Of a DNA stretch of 42,033 bases, positions 11,050-23,466 are shown in pieces. Position numbers and translations under genes: made by a program. The stretch is from Paraglomus occultum (lineage: Eukaryota; Glomeromycota; Glomeromycetes; Paraglomerales; Paraglomeraceae): contig CAJVPJ010000127.1 of the NCBI GenBank assembly GCA_910592205.1, positions 1 through 42,033 on the forward strand, read 5' to 3'. The notes beneath the pieces are model-generated. The model made no database searches, was not told the origin of the DNA, and saw nothing but the letters and a program-made list of their open reading frames with translations. Each line of letters starts with the position of its first letter. Positions within the stretch are counted from its first letter, which is position 1.

Positions 11050-14000
11050 ATGATGGACATGCCCATTGCCGCCACTGCGCAACCTATTGGGGGAGATAGT
11101 GTAAGTTATATCCGCAATATGTCATGCGAGATGCTTTCACAAGAATGAATACACACTCACTAAATTCGCAATCTCTTCTAGAATTATTATTATCCTCCTC
11201 AACCAATAACGCCATCCGTGGAAACCTCTCAACAAATCTCTGCTAAACCACCAGAGAAGTCTCGTAATCTGGTTACAGATCTAATAGAAACAGAAAAAGA
11301 ATATGTTGAAAACATAAAAATACTTTTACAGGTTAGGCGATGTAACAGCTAATGTGGCTTTATATCTTTTGAAATACAATTCGACGTTTACACGCTGATA
11401 TTGATGAATAGAAAGTCACTGCCTGCTGGAGTCCCGATAATCTTCCTCCACAACAACTGGATACCATATTTAGGTGTGTGGAAGCTATTTACAAACTGAA
11501 CAAGAGATTTAGCAGTGTGAGTATTGAAATGGCGATTCGCTTATGTACTTTATATTTATGTCGCATAATTTACAACCCATAACTGATCAATTTAATATTC
11601 TATTCTCAAACCTGCAGAAACTTTCAAAAATAGGAACAAATCCTCAGGCAGCCCAAAACTTGGCCGATTTATTAATGTCTTGGGTAAATTATGCAGTCGG
11701 CTTAAAATTTCCCCAAGCGCGTTTCACTCACCACGTTCGTTTTTAACAGATAGACGAAATGGAAGGTCCATATACGAGGTTTTGTCAGTCGTTCATGCGT
11801 GGATTTGATTCGTGGCCCGCAATAATAGAACATACGTTACTTCAAGAAACTTTGGCTGTAAGGAATAATCTAATCTATAATGAATTGAATTTACGATTGA
11901 GTTTTGTTTTGACAATAACATCTCATATTGCTTTTCTTTAGGCAATATCTTCATCGCGCAATGAACGAGTGTCTCTTGACTATTATTTCGAATTGCCATT
12001 TGCTAGATTGCATTACTACAAGAAGCTGTACATGGTAATGAGTTCACTATATATTTGTTTTATCATTTTTATTTTTATTCTCATCTCGCTAACTATACCC
12101 CTTTTTCAAACAATGACAGAAACTCTTCAAAACGACAGATCCAACTAGTGACGTCTGTCAGCTTCTTCAAATAGCCAACGATCGTCTAGACGCTTTGATT
12201 TCTCTTGAATATCAGGCCAAAGCACCTGAGATACCGAATTTCGATGATACATTGAACGATGGCTCAACTTACGCATCCGAACCGCCGGATCACACGCAAG
12301 TGTTAGAACACGTAAATAAATATCCTAGGCCAGCATGGAATTTTGGATTAACGGAGCTCGAACAGCAGCTGGATGTTACAAAAGTTCGAGATTTGTTTAA
12401 TAAAGAACCCAAGGTAAGTTAAGAGGAGAGGAGTCATGAAGAGTAGTTATGCACAAACATAGATTAGATACTGGCTTGATTGGCGATGTATAGCTTGTTG
12501 AAAATATCATAAATTGGATAAATACGAACTACTGCGACCTTGTGTTCTAATAGTCTTTATAATTTCTCATAAATAGAAAGTAAAGGTTGCATTGCAACCT
12601 TCTTCTCTTCCATTCCAGCGTGAAATAGTAATGCATGACGACTTTATAACCATCGTTCGCTATGCCGACGGAGACATAATGCACCGGGCGCATCTATTCT
12701 TGTTGACCGATCTATTACTCATTTGTCAAACTTACAGCGCAGAGGATAGAATACGGAATCCGAGTATGGAGTTTTGGTTGTTGTATCCACCACTTTCGGG
12801 AAGGCATTTGGTCATTAGAGATGTTAAAGATAGTACAGATGGTAAGAAAACAAGGGAAGAGAAAGCACAAGACAAAGGGCGAGAACAAAAATTAAACGGA
12901 CTATAAAAGATTGTTGGGTTTGCTTCTGTAACTCGTTACTGATTGGTTAAATTTGTGAATGTAGATATCATAGAGGTAACGGTAATGAAAAGGGAAAAAA
13001 TTTATTTCCGCGCTGAATCCAAAGAAATTAAAGACGAATGGCTAAAAGAATTCGAGAGAGTCATAACATTTTCAGCTACGGGTAATTTGTTTATCTGGTT
13101 TTCGTAATTATCCGCTCTTTTCGTCAAATTCTTGTTCGTAAAATTCTGAAAATAATGTTTAAATTTTAGTCGATGTCAGACCACAAGTGAAAACCAATAC
13201 TCCTTCCTCCCTCCACAAATCCCCAAGTACTCCTCAACTACGAACGCCTACCTCACCGAGCGATGTAGTAAATAGCGGATCATCAGCGAGTCCAGTGATG
13301 GGACTACCCAGGAGTCCAGCGAACGGCTCACCAGCAAGCCCGGTGATGGGTCTGCCCAGAAGTCCGGTGAGTGGGTCACCAGCGAGTCCAGTTATGGGAT
13401 TACCCACGAGTCCAGTGAGTGGGTCGCCAGTAAGCCCAATGATGGGTTTACCCAGGAGTCCGCCGAATGGATCGCCAGGAAGTCCAGAGAAAGAATTGCC
13501 GATGAACTCGATGAGGAGATTGTCTGCGAGCGCAAATAAGGGATTACCGTCGAGGCCGTCGGCAGGTTTACAAATGAATTTGGCAAACGGTGTACCTCGT
13601 TCACGCACGCCTGAACCTCCACGCAGTGCTGGCGACTATCCTGGTGGTCTGAACCCCTATCCTTCGGAACAGGGCCGTTACAGCGATTCCGACTTGAGCA
13701 GAAACGCCCATTTCGGTGCCGATGCCGCTCTTTCCGCCAATAACCCTCTAAAACGTTCAAATTCACTCAATTCGTTAGCATCTGTTTCCACAATTGCATC
13801 TGTTAAAGAGACTTTATACCAAACACCACCTTGCGAAGTTTCCATTTGGAAGAATGGAGACTGGGTATTGTTAACAAGGAAGGAGCGATGTTTGGTCGAG
13901 GTGCGATTATCGACGCAGAATAAAGGATGCTGGGCAATCATTCTTGAACGTAGTGGTCGCATGGTGCTCAATGCCTGGGTTCATCCGACGACTTCGATTC

Positions 14001-14572
14001 GTCGTGAGTCGCCAACAGACATAAGCCTTTCGTGTGAACTAGCTTCAAGACAGGAATACTATCGTGTCAATTGTCTATCCCAAACGGAAGCCGACAAATT
14101 CCAACAGAGTCTACAGAAAATCAAGTATCTTAAACCGGACTTACCTACGCCGCTTCCTTCTGTCATGGCGCCACAAATTTTCGTCTCAAGATCATCATCG
14201 TTGGCAAGCGCAAATGGCCAACCCCCCAAAGAAGCTGAAGCTGTTGTTACACAAGTTATGGAAGCAAGATGTCGGCTATTTCTACAGAATGACCACGGTG
14301 TTTGGACCAGTCTGGGATGGGGGAATATGAAGTTGCTCCTTGAGATTTCGTCACATAGAAAGAGGATTATTATTAACTCGGACAAGAATAAATCTAAATT
14401 AATTGATTCCATTGTGTGGGAAGATGGTGTTGAGAAAGTAGGAAAGGCTGGCGTGGCAATTACGCTGAAGAGATTAGACTCCAATGTCAGGATTGTTTAC
14501 ATGATGCAGATGAAAGACGAGAAAACAGCCGTGAAGACGATCGAAATGATAAAGGAAAAGAAACTGAAATAG
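11050..14572 (+). CDS. Rho guanine nucleotide exchange factor (DH-PH) with Ser-Pro repeats and C-terminal PH-like domains
   Basis: DH-PH proteins load GTP onto Rho/Cdc42-type GTPases and so steer polarity and the actin cytoskeleton. Ten exons: 11050-11100, 11182-11331, 11412-11516, 11618-11683, 11750-11857, 11942-12034, 12120-12413, 12619-12841, 12965-13081 and 13170-14572, giving 869 residues with every phase closing. The DH domain (about 48-240) starts NLVTDLIETEKEYVENI and contains GPYTRFCQSF and LPFARLHYYKKL. The PH domain (about 290-402) starts REIVMHDDFITIVRYADG and ends EIKDEWLKEFERVI. A disordered region of 16-residue Ser-Pro repeats (about 440-550) follows. Two further beta-rich PH-like units end the protein (about 620-725 from CEVSIWKNGDWVLLTRKE, and 750-869). 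No SH3 or Ras domain is seen. The GTPase target cannot be told from sequence alone. Confidence 0.9.
13286..13616 (+). repeat. 48-bp coding tandem repeat (16-residue Ser-Pro units)
   Basis: About seven consecutive 48-base units inside the last RhoGEF exon. The first four are clear, with consensus A-S-P-V-M-G-L-P-R-S-P-V-S-G-S-P; the next three decay (SPEKELPMNS, SANKGLPSRP, NLANGVPRSR). Each good unit offers three Ser-Pro dipeptides, the minimal site for proline-directed kinases (CDK, MAPK). The unit length keeps the frame, so copy number could vary without breaking the gene. Confidence 0.85.
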
Positions 14573-16576
14573 TTGCTAAGGAATTTGTGAATTCGTGTTG
14601 GTACCTGATTCGATACGCATAGGTCCATACGTCCTCTCGTTTGTTTGTTTTTCCCCCCTATTTGAATTTGTACATAAGAATAACTTTGGACTTATAATTT
14701 TGCAAGAACAATTTCTATCATCAAAGACATTTGCCATAGATTGAAAATTAATTTATTGCCAAATTAATATTGGGCTTGTAATTTTCATTGAATAGAACTT
14801 TATTAATAATTAAATCATTACGTAATATTTTCATCTTGAAATTTGTAATAATCGGCGGAACCAATAAAGGAGATTGTTCCGTGTCACACCATGAACATAT
14901 GAGAATTACAATTGATTATTCCAATTGGTTTTTCACTTTTTATTTTTTTAATCGACCCGGATTATTGCAAGCCAATTTCCAGATTTTTGTTGAGTCGTGA
15001 CACATTGCCTGTTTAAAAAACATTGGTAAGTTGGTAAGTTCGCTAAAAATGAGAGTTAACGATGTTGAGTTGATATTTGTAACTTGTATCAAACGGGGCG
15101 AGTCTTTCCGTCGGCTCGTAACGTAATGGTTTCACTATGCGTCCTTCGTGTCGAACATTTAATAATAGACATTTAGAACTTGAAACTATCTGCACACAGT
15201 CAAAAACGTTTGCCCAATTGTTAGGCCTCTTTGTATTGAATGATTGTTCTAAAGCCAGAAAATACTGTACAAATAAACGAATTAATGCATTTGCTGGTGC
15301 TTATAATAATATCAAGGAAATATTTACCCTGCTGTATTCGATTATTATCAAGTCAAGAATTTCTCGCTAAGCTGGCTTTGGCCAACTTTCTCAGTTATGC
15401 TAGCCACCGTGGTCCCAGTGGTACTACAGGAAAAAATTTGCGGACATAAAACAACCTGTTTTGCAATGATAGCGCGCGTCGTCCGCGCATATCTATGTTG
15501 ATGACCTTTTTCTGGGCTATCTTGATTATAAGGCAAATCGGGAATTAGGATTTTTCGGTGGGTGAAATGGTGAATTTGATTTTATCCACGCCTATTATTC
15601 TGAATAAATTATAGATTTTCTTGGTCTTTGCATTCGCTACAACGTATATTATGTTTGACAGTTAGTTGAACAATGACGAAACTATAAATTTGGGCTTTTT
15701 TGTCTTGATACGAAAAATAACATGTTGACGAATTATTCCTCATGAATTTCTGAATTACGACGGGTCGGGGACAAATGAGAGTGAGAAAAACACAATCGAG
15801 TATTGTACAAAAACGCGGCTAGTGAATTAAGTCACGTCCCTCTGAATAAATGCCAGGCATTTCGATAATTTCGCTGAATGCGAAAGCTAGAATTGAGTGA
15901 ATATCGAACTATTGTAGATTAAAACTCGACTTAAGAAACTTACCTAGGTTTGGAGATCAGTGAACAGGCAAACTTTCGGGACTCGGCTATAATACTGTTT
16001 TGCCAGGACTTGTCCTGCTTCTTGCTAAACAAGCCAGTTGGAACGGACAGAAAATTACTCTCATTATAACTGGCATAAAGGAGTACTCTCTAATGAAAAC
16101 AACTTTGCAGATGTTTCAAAAAGACATGTTAATGTCATTGATATTGATCAGATTTATTGTTTGAACTTTCAATACTGTGTTGATGATTTTCATTATTGTG
16201 GGTACTATAGCATCGATTTGTCATTATGTTCACTTTTTCACTTCATGATTAAACCTTCTAAATTCACACATTTCAACTTGGTCTGGCTTTGTTGCTAATA
16301 TGTGAAGTTTTAAAAATCTATAAATTGGGTTTTCCAAATACGTGAAAGTAAGTTATGTAATAGTAAACATTATTGATCTTCAAAACTTATCTTTTTATTA
16401 CAGGTTAGTTTGAAACCCCACCATAACAAAAGGAAATGAAAAGGAAACAAACAAACTCCAATTCTGAAATCAAGTATGCTAATATTGTTATTATCCTGTT
16501 ATGTTATGACAATTACTATACATTATGAATAAGTCACATAACATAGAAAATAATGGCCCTGTTCATTCCCTGGGAA
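14573..16576. other. Intergenic stretch between convergent genes, no gene seen
   Basis: This 2-kb region is bounded by the 3' ends of the RhoGEF (plus) and the methyltransferase (minus). Only short ORFs without motifs, AT-rich throughout. No repeat or RNA gene was recognised. Confidence 0.45.
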
Positions 16577-19500
16577 TTAATCTATTATTATCAAGTCTTC
16601 TATTTCTTCAGGATATATCTCTTCAGCATTTGCCTCTTCAGCATAAGTATTTATCTCTTCAGTAGTTGTCTCTTCAATATTTGTTTCCTTTAACAATGCC
16701 TCCCCTAATTGTATCCCTAGAGCAAATGCTACATTTCTTGGTACTGAATTCCCAACTATTTTGAGCTGGTCAATGATTGAGCCACACACAATATCTGAAT
16801 CCAAAAATCCTATATATTTTGTCAGACAATTAGTCAAAAAAAAATTTTCTTAAAATTTAAAAAAAATATATACATGTTAGGATTCTTTTTACCCTGTGCT
16901 CTGGCTGCTTCACGAACACTCAGTGTTCGTGGTTCCAAGTAGTGTACAACCTCAGCTGTAAGACTATCAATCCCTTTGTAATCAAACCGAGTTTCAGGTT
17001 AGCTCGCAGCCATACAAACAGTACCAACACATCTTATAATTAAACACAGTACACACTCATCATGGTTATAATAGTTGGAAACACATAATCTGCTGTTACT
17101 CGCTGACATGGTGCTTTTCCTGTTCGAATCTCTGGTCGATTATATTTTTCTTCAAATAATTTCACTTGCAAGTGTGGGGGTACTAAACCAAGTTCTCTTG
17201 CTTTGAAATAGTTGGCTTTAGAAGTATCCACTGGTATTAATTTTAGAAGTTCAGTGTATTTACTTTTCATGTATTCTACTCTGTGATCAGGATACCTAGG
17301 ATACCAAAATATCCCTGTGTCTAAAGATGGTAAATCGCCTATTAAATCTTTTACTGTTAACATAGGCAAGCTTGCATATTTGTCTTCAGGAAGACCAGTT
17401 AACCTACATATATGTAGATGTGTGTGAGAGTTTAATTCAAAGACAGATTTCTAGACTGAAGTTCATGCAATATGAGACTCACCGATCACCATTTGGTAGA
17501 TTCAGCGTATATTTATGAAAACGTCTCCCTTGGAACCTGTGTGATGGTTGTGGCAACTGTGGTAGCTGCTCCCCTGCAGCTAGGACGTGGGCATTACATT
17601 AGAGTACTTATTAAATATAGCAGTATGCTGAGGACACCACACACACAACATAATAATTACCAGCACCCCACATAAATACACGGATTCTCTCTTGTGCACC
17701 ACCAATATGAGCTGCACAAACGAGACCAAAACGGATTTGATACTTCATTTCTAATAGACAAGCAATTAACCGTGGAAATATTGCCTGGCCTTTTTGTATT
17801 TGATTAGGTGTGAATTTCCTGTCAAGCTCATTAATGCTAAATGTAACTAAAATAACCAATATACCTCCATAGCCAATCAATGTAGGAACGTTTTCTAACA
17901 ACAAAAATCTCGGCTTATAATAATCAACAAACGAAGCAAAAGAAGCTATTAGGGAATTGTTTGCTTGAGCTCGAGGGCTGTTTGGGTACAAGTTCAAACG
18001 CGAGAATCCTTGGCATGGAGAGCCTGCTAATATTATATCCACTTCGCCCTATAATAGTAGAATAATGTAAATCATCAAATATCAGTTGGAGACAAATGCT
18101 AAGATGTTTGAAATTGAAAAAATTCTCTCTCAACAAACTGCTAGTGAGCTGTGTAAAATCCTGACCTTCTTTGGCGCGGCCGTACAACCTTCACCAAGAA
18201 TCGCATCTACCAATACAACGTTTACACTAGCGTTCATTATGGTTATGTCGTCGTGTTGGACATTCTGTTTGTAAGTTTTACATGCTGCCTCAGCATTGTC
18301 TATGGCCCTGCGTGGTACGGTAATGATTCAGCGTCACCGGTTTAGACGGGATTAAAATATCAATTTAACAATTTTATAATAATTACCATTTACAGGAGAC
18401 AAAACCAGAGTCTTCGACTCCCCGACCTAATGATCCACCACCACAAAATAGATCGAGTCCTTTTAACTTCTTAAAAGTTTCAATCTTTTCATAATAAGGT
18501 GGAAAATGCTCTTGGGACTCGAATAGTTTGATAAAACTAATTTCATTTGTGTCAACGTCATATTCCCTACAAAAGAAAAACTACATAAACGATTATCAAT
18601 GAACTCTATGTGGTCATAAGACACATTCACTAAAGACGTTCTTACATGTTCTCCAGCTCCACGATGCCTCAGGTTAATTGGAAGTTCGTTCATTGTAATC
18701 ATGCTACTTCGTTGTATAAACTCTACATGACATTTTCGGATTACCTGCTCGAAGGCAGTAAACTCGAATGAATAATTCGACCACAACAATTCATTAATGA
18801 TATCTCCGGATTTTCGTTCATAAATTTCCCATGGCCTAAAGAATCTCCTTAAAATAGCTACTTCGTCTTCCGTGTTGATTTCCTCAATGTAACAGACTGT
18901 ACAGATCTCATCTTGGCAGACATCAAGTTTGAGAGTGATACAATCGCCAACTTGATATTTTGATACGAATTCATCGAATACACATTTTAATGGTGACAAA
19001 CAGCCACACAGACGACTGCCAGAAGCAGATCGAAGCATCTCTGGCTTAAATGTAAGAAAAGACCCATCGTTTATATCATACATCATTCGACAGAAGAAGC
19101 TAGTTTCGAGATCTGGAGAACGTGAAGAGAATATTAGTAGACAATCGAATTCATCTTCAACAATAAACAATTGTGTATGCATTTATATACCTGGAGAGCT
19201 ATCTGCTCCAAAAAGAACGTTTACTTTTCGCTTGATCGTAGATATCGACTGAGGCGTATGACATTCACAATGATACGCAAGAAATAATTCTTTCTCTGCT
19301 TGGGGGTGACAGTCTACGTCCACTTGATGAAGAAATGTCTGTCTTCGCGTATATAACCATACAAGATTGAAAGCGCCGTCATCAATCGATGTGCGCTTCA
19401 ATTCAGTAATCAGACTCAAAAATGTAATTTCAAAATATCCCGTTTTAATACTGTGAATTACTCAAAGGCTTGAAAGAATAAATCTAACCATTTCGACTCT

Positions 19501-21534
19501 TACCATATCCATCGACTTTCATCTCTACCCCATCTACCACGTCCGTCGACGTTCAATTCTACAGCTTCTCCAACAGATATTGTTATACCATCAACTATGA
19601 CTCCCCTATAGGTATGCCCATCTAGATTTGGATCAATAAATATCGGATGTCCATTATTATGGTTTACTAGTCTATAATCTTCTGTCTGCTCTATTTGCAC
19701 AGTAATATCATCATCTGAAGTACGTGGAGAGTTTTCGGGATCCTCTGTTTCGATAGAAAAATAATTACGATTAATTGATGTTTGGGGATATGGTTTTTCA
19801 TATATACGTTGACATACCAATCATTTCTAAGCAATCCGGAAATACGTCCGCAAACCATCTGTATACTCTTGGAGTGACAATGGTACATTCTGTAGATTTA
19901 TTCTACGTAGGTTAAAAACATGTTATAAATTAATATCGTCTAAAGCGTAATAGTAAGTGTAGGAAACGGATATGAAACTTGCTATACATTATCGCCGTGA
20001 TTATACTCTTCAACGAAGCTGCTGTCTTTATCATATGTCCGCGTCAATAATATACAAAAATGTTATTAAATAGCATACGTATAACAAATTGCAACCTTTC
20101 TATCCATCACCACGCAACATTAGTGTCACTTCTTACCCTGGAAGAATTTAAGCTTCACATAATCATCTCCCAGCGTCCATGCTTGTGTCCATATGAATCT
20201 GCTGCAATTGACAACAACAGCACGGAAATCACGTTTCCCATTCATCTCGCCAATCCATTGTTGAAAGATACTGTCTCCACCGCGCAGTTTACTGATCCAC
20301 GTATAAAAGTCATCCTTAAGATCGGTAAATGTCACCTCGGTATTTGAACTTGCCCAATCGAGGACATATTTTGCTAAACGCGCTTTCCATAAGAATGTAT
20401 GCCATAACCTAGTATATTCTGGGCTGGGCTGCTGGGCTCTGTACCATACGTGTCTGTTATGCATTGATTTAAGCCAGACTGTAACGTCATGTGCAGACGT
20501 ACCATAGCCACCGATTGAATACTCGCGGATTGGTACCTAAATAATATTTAAGTATGAAGAGTGGTTATTATTATAATTGACCAGCAGATAATATACATTG
20601 GAAATGTTCAGTCTCATACTTTTTGACAATCTAAGCTTAAGCCACAATTGGATACTGTTCCATCCCAAAATCTCTCTTTTACTTGGGCTAATTCTTGCAA
20701 TTCATACAAGTTAGCCTTCTCATATTCATGGTCATATATAATAAAGTTATTGACACTGAATTCTTCGTAAGTTGGCAAGTCATTATCATCTTCTTCTTCC
20801 TCCATTCCACCTCCATTAAGACTCTCATTATTGATTGCGGATGATTTATGCTTAGCTTCCATATTATCGATACTTGACTTTCGGCGTCTGTCGACATGCT
20901 CGTTCTGTCTATACAATATCTTGAGTGCTGTTGTTTCCGTATGCTTGGCGGATTTAGCGGCCGGGTCGCCATAGGCACTCCTAGCCTTTCTCAATGGTGG
21001 CACTTCCACGACAACGTGACATTTTAAACGTTTCCTTGTGTCGCTCGTGTCCACGTTAAGCGTATCGGTTGCTGTTTGATTTAATAAATCGGCTGATCGT
21101 TTGGACGAATTGATTGTGGAATCTGAGCCGAGCGATTCATCGAGAGATTGATTATCGGATGCTCTTGCCTACGGGTTGAACTTAAATTAAAATATAATGC
21201 TGTATAGGAAGTAGCTTGCATTGTTTCTTACATACTTCATTCGGTTTATGATAATCTAAAATCGGATCAAATGTTTCGATCAGAACACGGTTCTATTATA
21301 ATAGATAACTTATTAGCGTACAATTCAGACTAGCGTATAATTCTTAATAGTTGAGTACCGTTAGCTTTTCTTGAAGGCACATGTCACTAGATAACACTCC
21401 TTCTGGCAGATCGACAACGCGTACTGACTAATATATGAAACCCACGTTACTATATGTTCCACATGCCAAGTAATCGTTGGTCAGTGAAATACTTCTTCAG
21501 CTAGCATATATACCTTTCGCAATTTATTTGACAT
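16577..21534 (-). CDS. DNMT1: DNMT1-like DNA (cytosine-5) methyltransferase with RFTS and two BAH domains
   Basis: Enzymes of this class transfer methyl from SAM to C5 of cytosine; DNMT1 maintains methylation at replication forks in the nucleus. Sixteen exons: 21514-21534, 21359-21427, 21236-21292, 20620-21168, 20137-20536, 19818-19889, 19504-19744, 19191-19450, 18646-19112, 18387-18580, 18166-18307, 17661-18048, 17483-17579, 17057-17403, 16893-16955 and 16577-16809, about 1199 residues. RFTS lies at about 190-360 (VPIREYSIGGYG, VWYRAQQPSPEY), BAH1 at 395-555 and BAH2 at 570-716 (INLRHRGAGEH). Catalytic motifs are in order: I LDLFCGGGS, II WAIDNAEAACKTY, IV GSPCQGFS (Cys about 836), VI LLLENVP, VIII QERIRVF, then VKDLIGDLP, IX VREAARAQ and X VGNSVP. 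It ends in an acidic Glu-rich tail. No CXXC finger is seen. Exon 15 could start at 16973 instead, adding six residues. Confidence 0.92.
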
Positions 21535-21922
21535 TATAAAGGCGGTCCTATCAAATTAGAGTTAACTACACGTGATTATAACAAGTTCTAATCGAAAAAA
21601 GTGAGAGATTGAAGGACTCTTCTAAGCCAGTATCCCTTTAGAATCAAGCATTACATATACCAGAAAGAATGCAAGTCATTTGTGTTCCATTGTTCAAGGC
21701 AGTGGTGTCCAACTTACATATACTTGATCGACAAAAGCGAAGATAAAACTAAACTCTAATTGGTAACACAATGACTGCAAGCATAAATTATTCTGTTCGG
21801 TGACGAGAATGCATGTACTATAGTGAATGCCATCGTTTGAATCTTGTTATCGGAACCTGATATGACTGACAACCGTATTCCCCTTCTTTAAACGATAGCA
21901 TACACAATTTAAAACCGAAATC

Positions 21923-23172
21923 TTACTTCAACAAAACCATTTCCTGTACAACATCAAACATGCTACGAAGACTATTGACTGTATCGGAACAACTATGAGT
22001 AATGTTACAACCAGACATATTAACGACAAAGTCACCAGGGCGCCATTTATATTTTTCTTCCTTCTTGCATATTTCTTTCGGTCTCGAGTTTATGGATCGC
22101 TTTGGACAAGTAAAGGTAGATGTTAAAGAGTAAATCATGCAAGCACTGACAAATCAATAATAATGCCATATTAATATGCAATAACAAACCAGGCTTACCG
22201 TAGGCAGAAAGAACACTCTTTTAGCAATATCATCTGCATTTTGATTTATCAGCAGACTTATGGCATCGTTAATTTTGTATCCGCCCTCAACCAGATTGTT
22301 TATCATACTTGAGAAACTCTTTGACCAGTTAGAATTATGAATCACAAGCGAATCCGCACTGAACCCCTGGCAGTCATAAGTAGCCAATAATTCGATACCA
22401 TTATGAGCGTGTAGATGTTGAAACAATTGTATATCAAGATTGAGAAATTTGTTTGTGATTATAGTATTCTAGAAAGGTACAGGAAAAAGAAAAGCTTAAT
22501 CAGAAGGCTAAAGCATGGACAAGATACGCACACATATATATCATGGTATATACCTGTTCAGTAAGCCAGAACCATTCGATATCAGGATATTCTTCGATCG
22601 TCTCCAACAGCAATTGGATTGCATTCCAAGACTGGTTGGATTGTGGGACAAATTGTTTGGAGAATGTGATTTTTCAGGAACATCTCATTTGACTCGTGTT
22701 AATACGTTTCTGCCGTCGTTTGTTCCATAATACATAACTATTTTATTTCTTCGCGTTTGTTAGACTTTTTGATAATTTGCGCGGTCGGGGAATTCGAAGC
22801 TTGGAAAAGACAGAATGCCATGTGTAACACTCAAGGTTCTATATATTTTGTCGCGCGTATGTCTCGACTTATGTAACGGCAGCTTTTCTATTCTCGAAAT
22901 CTACGTGATGTTCTTACCTTATCAGCAACACGCTTAACAGCAAATTCGTATCCAAAATTTTGTGCGTATTCCTTCTTAGTAACCATGGCCAACTCGGAAT
23001 ACTTTGTTGGCTTATCAGAGATATACGTCAAAATACAAACGTTCGCTTTGTTCCAGGTTTTTACTGCGGAATCAGGAATACGAAAAGGAAGTGGGGGATG
23101 TATTATAAAAAATAGTGTCATGACTATGACCGAAAAGCACAAGCTGAGATAGAACGATAAATTCCTCTTCAT
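21923..23172 (-). CDS. GT34-like glycosyltransferase (Gma12/Mnn10 type), catalytic DxD degenerate
   Basis: Fungal GT34 enzymes are Golgi type II membrane proteins that add galactose or mannose to glycans. Four exons: 22918-23172, 22554-22631, 22199-22468 and 21923-22099, giving 259 residues, shorter than the usual 300 or more. A short basic N-terminus precedes one membrane anchor (about 6-25). Family blocks follow: ANVCILTYISDKPTKYSELA, KEYAQNFGYEFAVKR, AIQLLLETIEEYPDIEWFW, FLNLDIQLFQHLHAHNGIEL, the region around DCQGFSADSLVIHNSNWS, then INSRPKEICKKEEKYKW and GDFVVNMSGC. Where active members have a WLDSDA-type motif, this protein reads WLTEQNTIITN, so the metal and nucleotide-sugar Asp residues appear absent. 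It may be a non-catalytic partner subunit or a decaying gene. All splice phases close and no stop interrupts it. Confidence 0.78.
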
Positions 23173-23466
23173 TGTTTGGGTTTTGGGATGGAAAGAGGAT
23201 ATAGTTCCTACTGGGGATTTTTTTTTTATATTGTGAATGTTATCATTGTTGATTTTCCCGTCGATTTCCGTTACATTACATGGTTAGTCCAGTCCCTAAT
23301 GAGTGGACAGGGAGAGAATAAACATTAAACAAAAATGGTTTAATTCTGGAAGGGCGTTTTAAATTTGGACAATGAATCATTTGTAATAATTGCGGAAAAT
23401 CACAAGCTTTTAGAATACGACATTTATGTGTATATGTTCCCGAAATCAATCATCATATATTCCCCT

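Noticed and set aside
13234-13766. Two 124-codon ORFs on the minus strand opposite the RhoGEF repeat
   Set aside because: They are shadows created by the 48-bp repeat. Their composition mirrors the plus-strand codons and no family motif is present.
16955-17040. Apparent in-frame stop in the methyltransferase between motifs VIII and IX (reading TVCMAAS then stop then PETRFDY)
   Set aside because: That stretch lies inside an intron with donor gtgtgt, a CTAAC branch-like site and good acceptors. Splicing restores an uninterrupted frame into motif IX.
17834-17879. A 46-nt GT...AG segment inside methyltransferase exon 12 that could be an intron
   Set aside because: Removing it shifts the frame away from the conserved downstream sequence. 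Reading through is open and keeps frame.
19690-19888. Separate minus-strand ORF beginning MYHCHSKSIQMVCG
   Set aside because: It is an out-of-frame shadow of methyltransferase exon 6 and the following intron.
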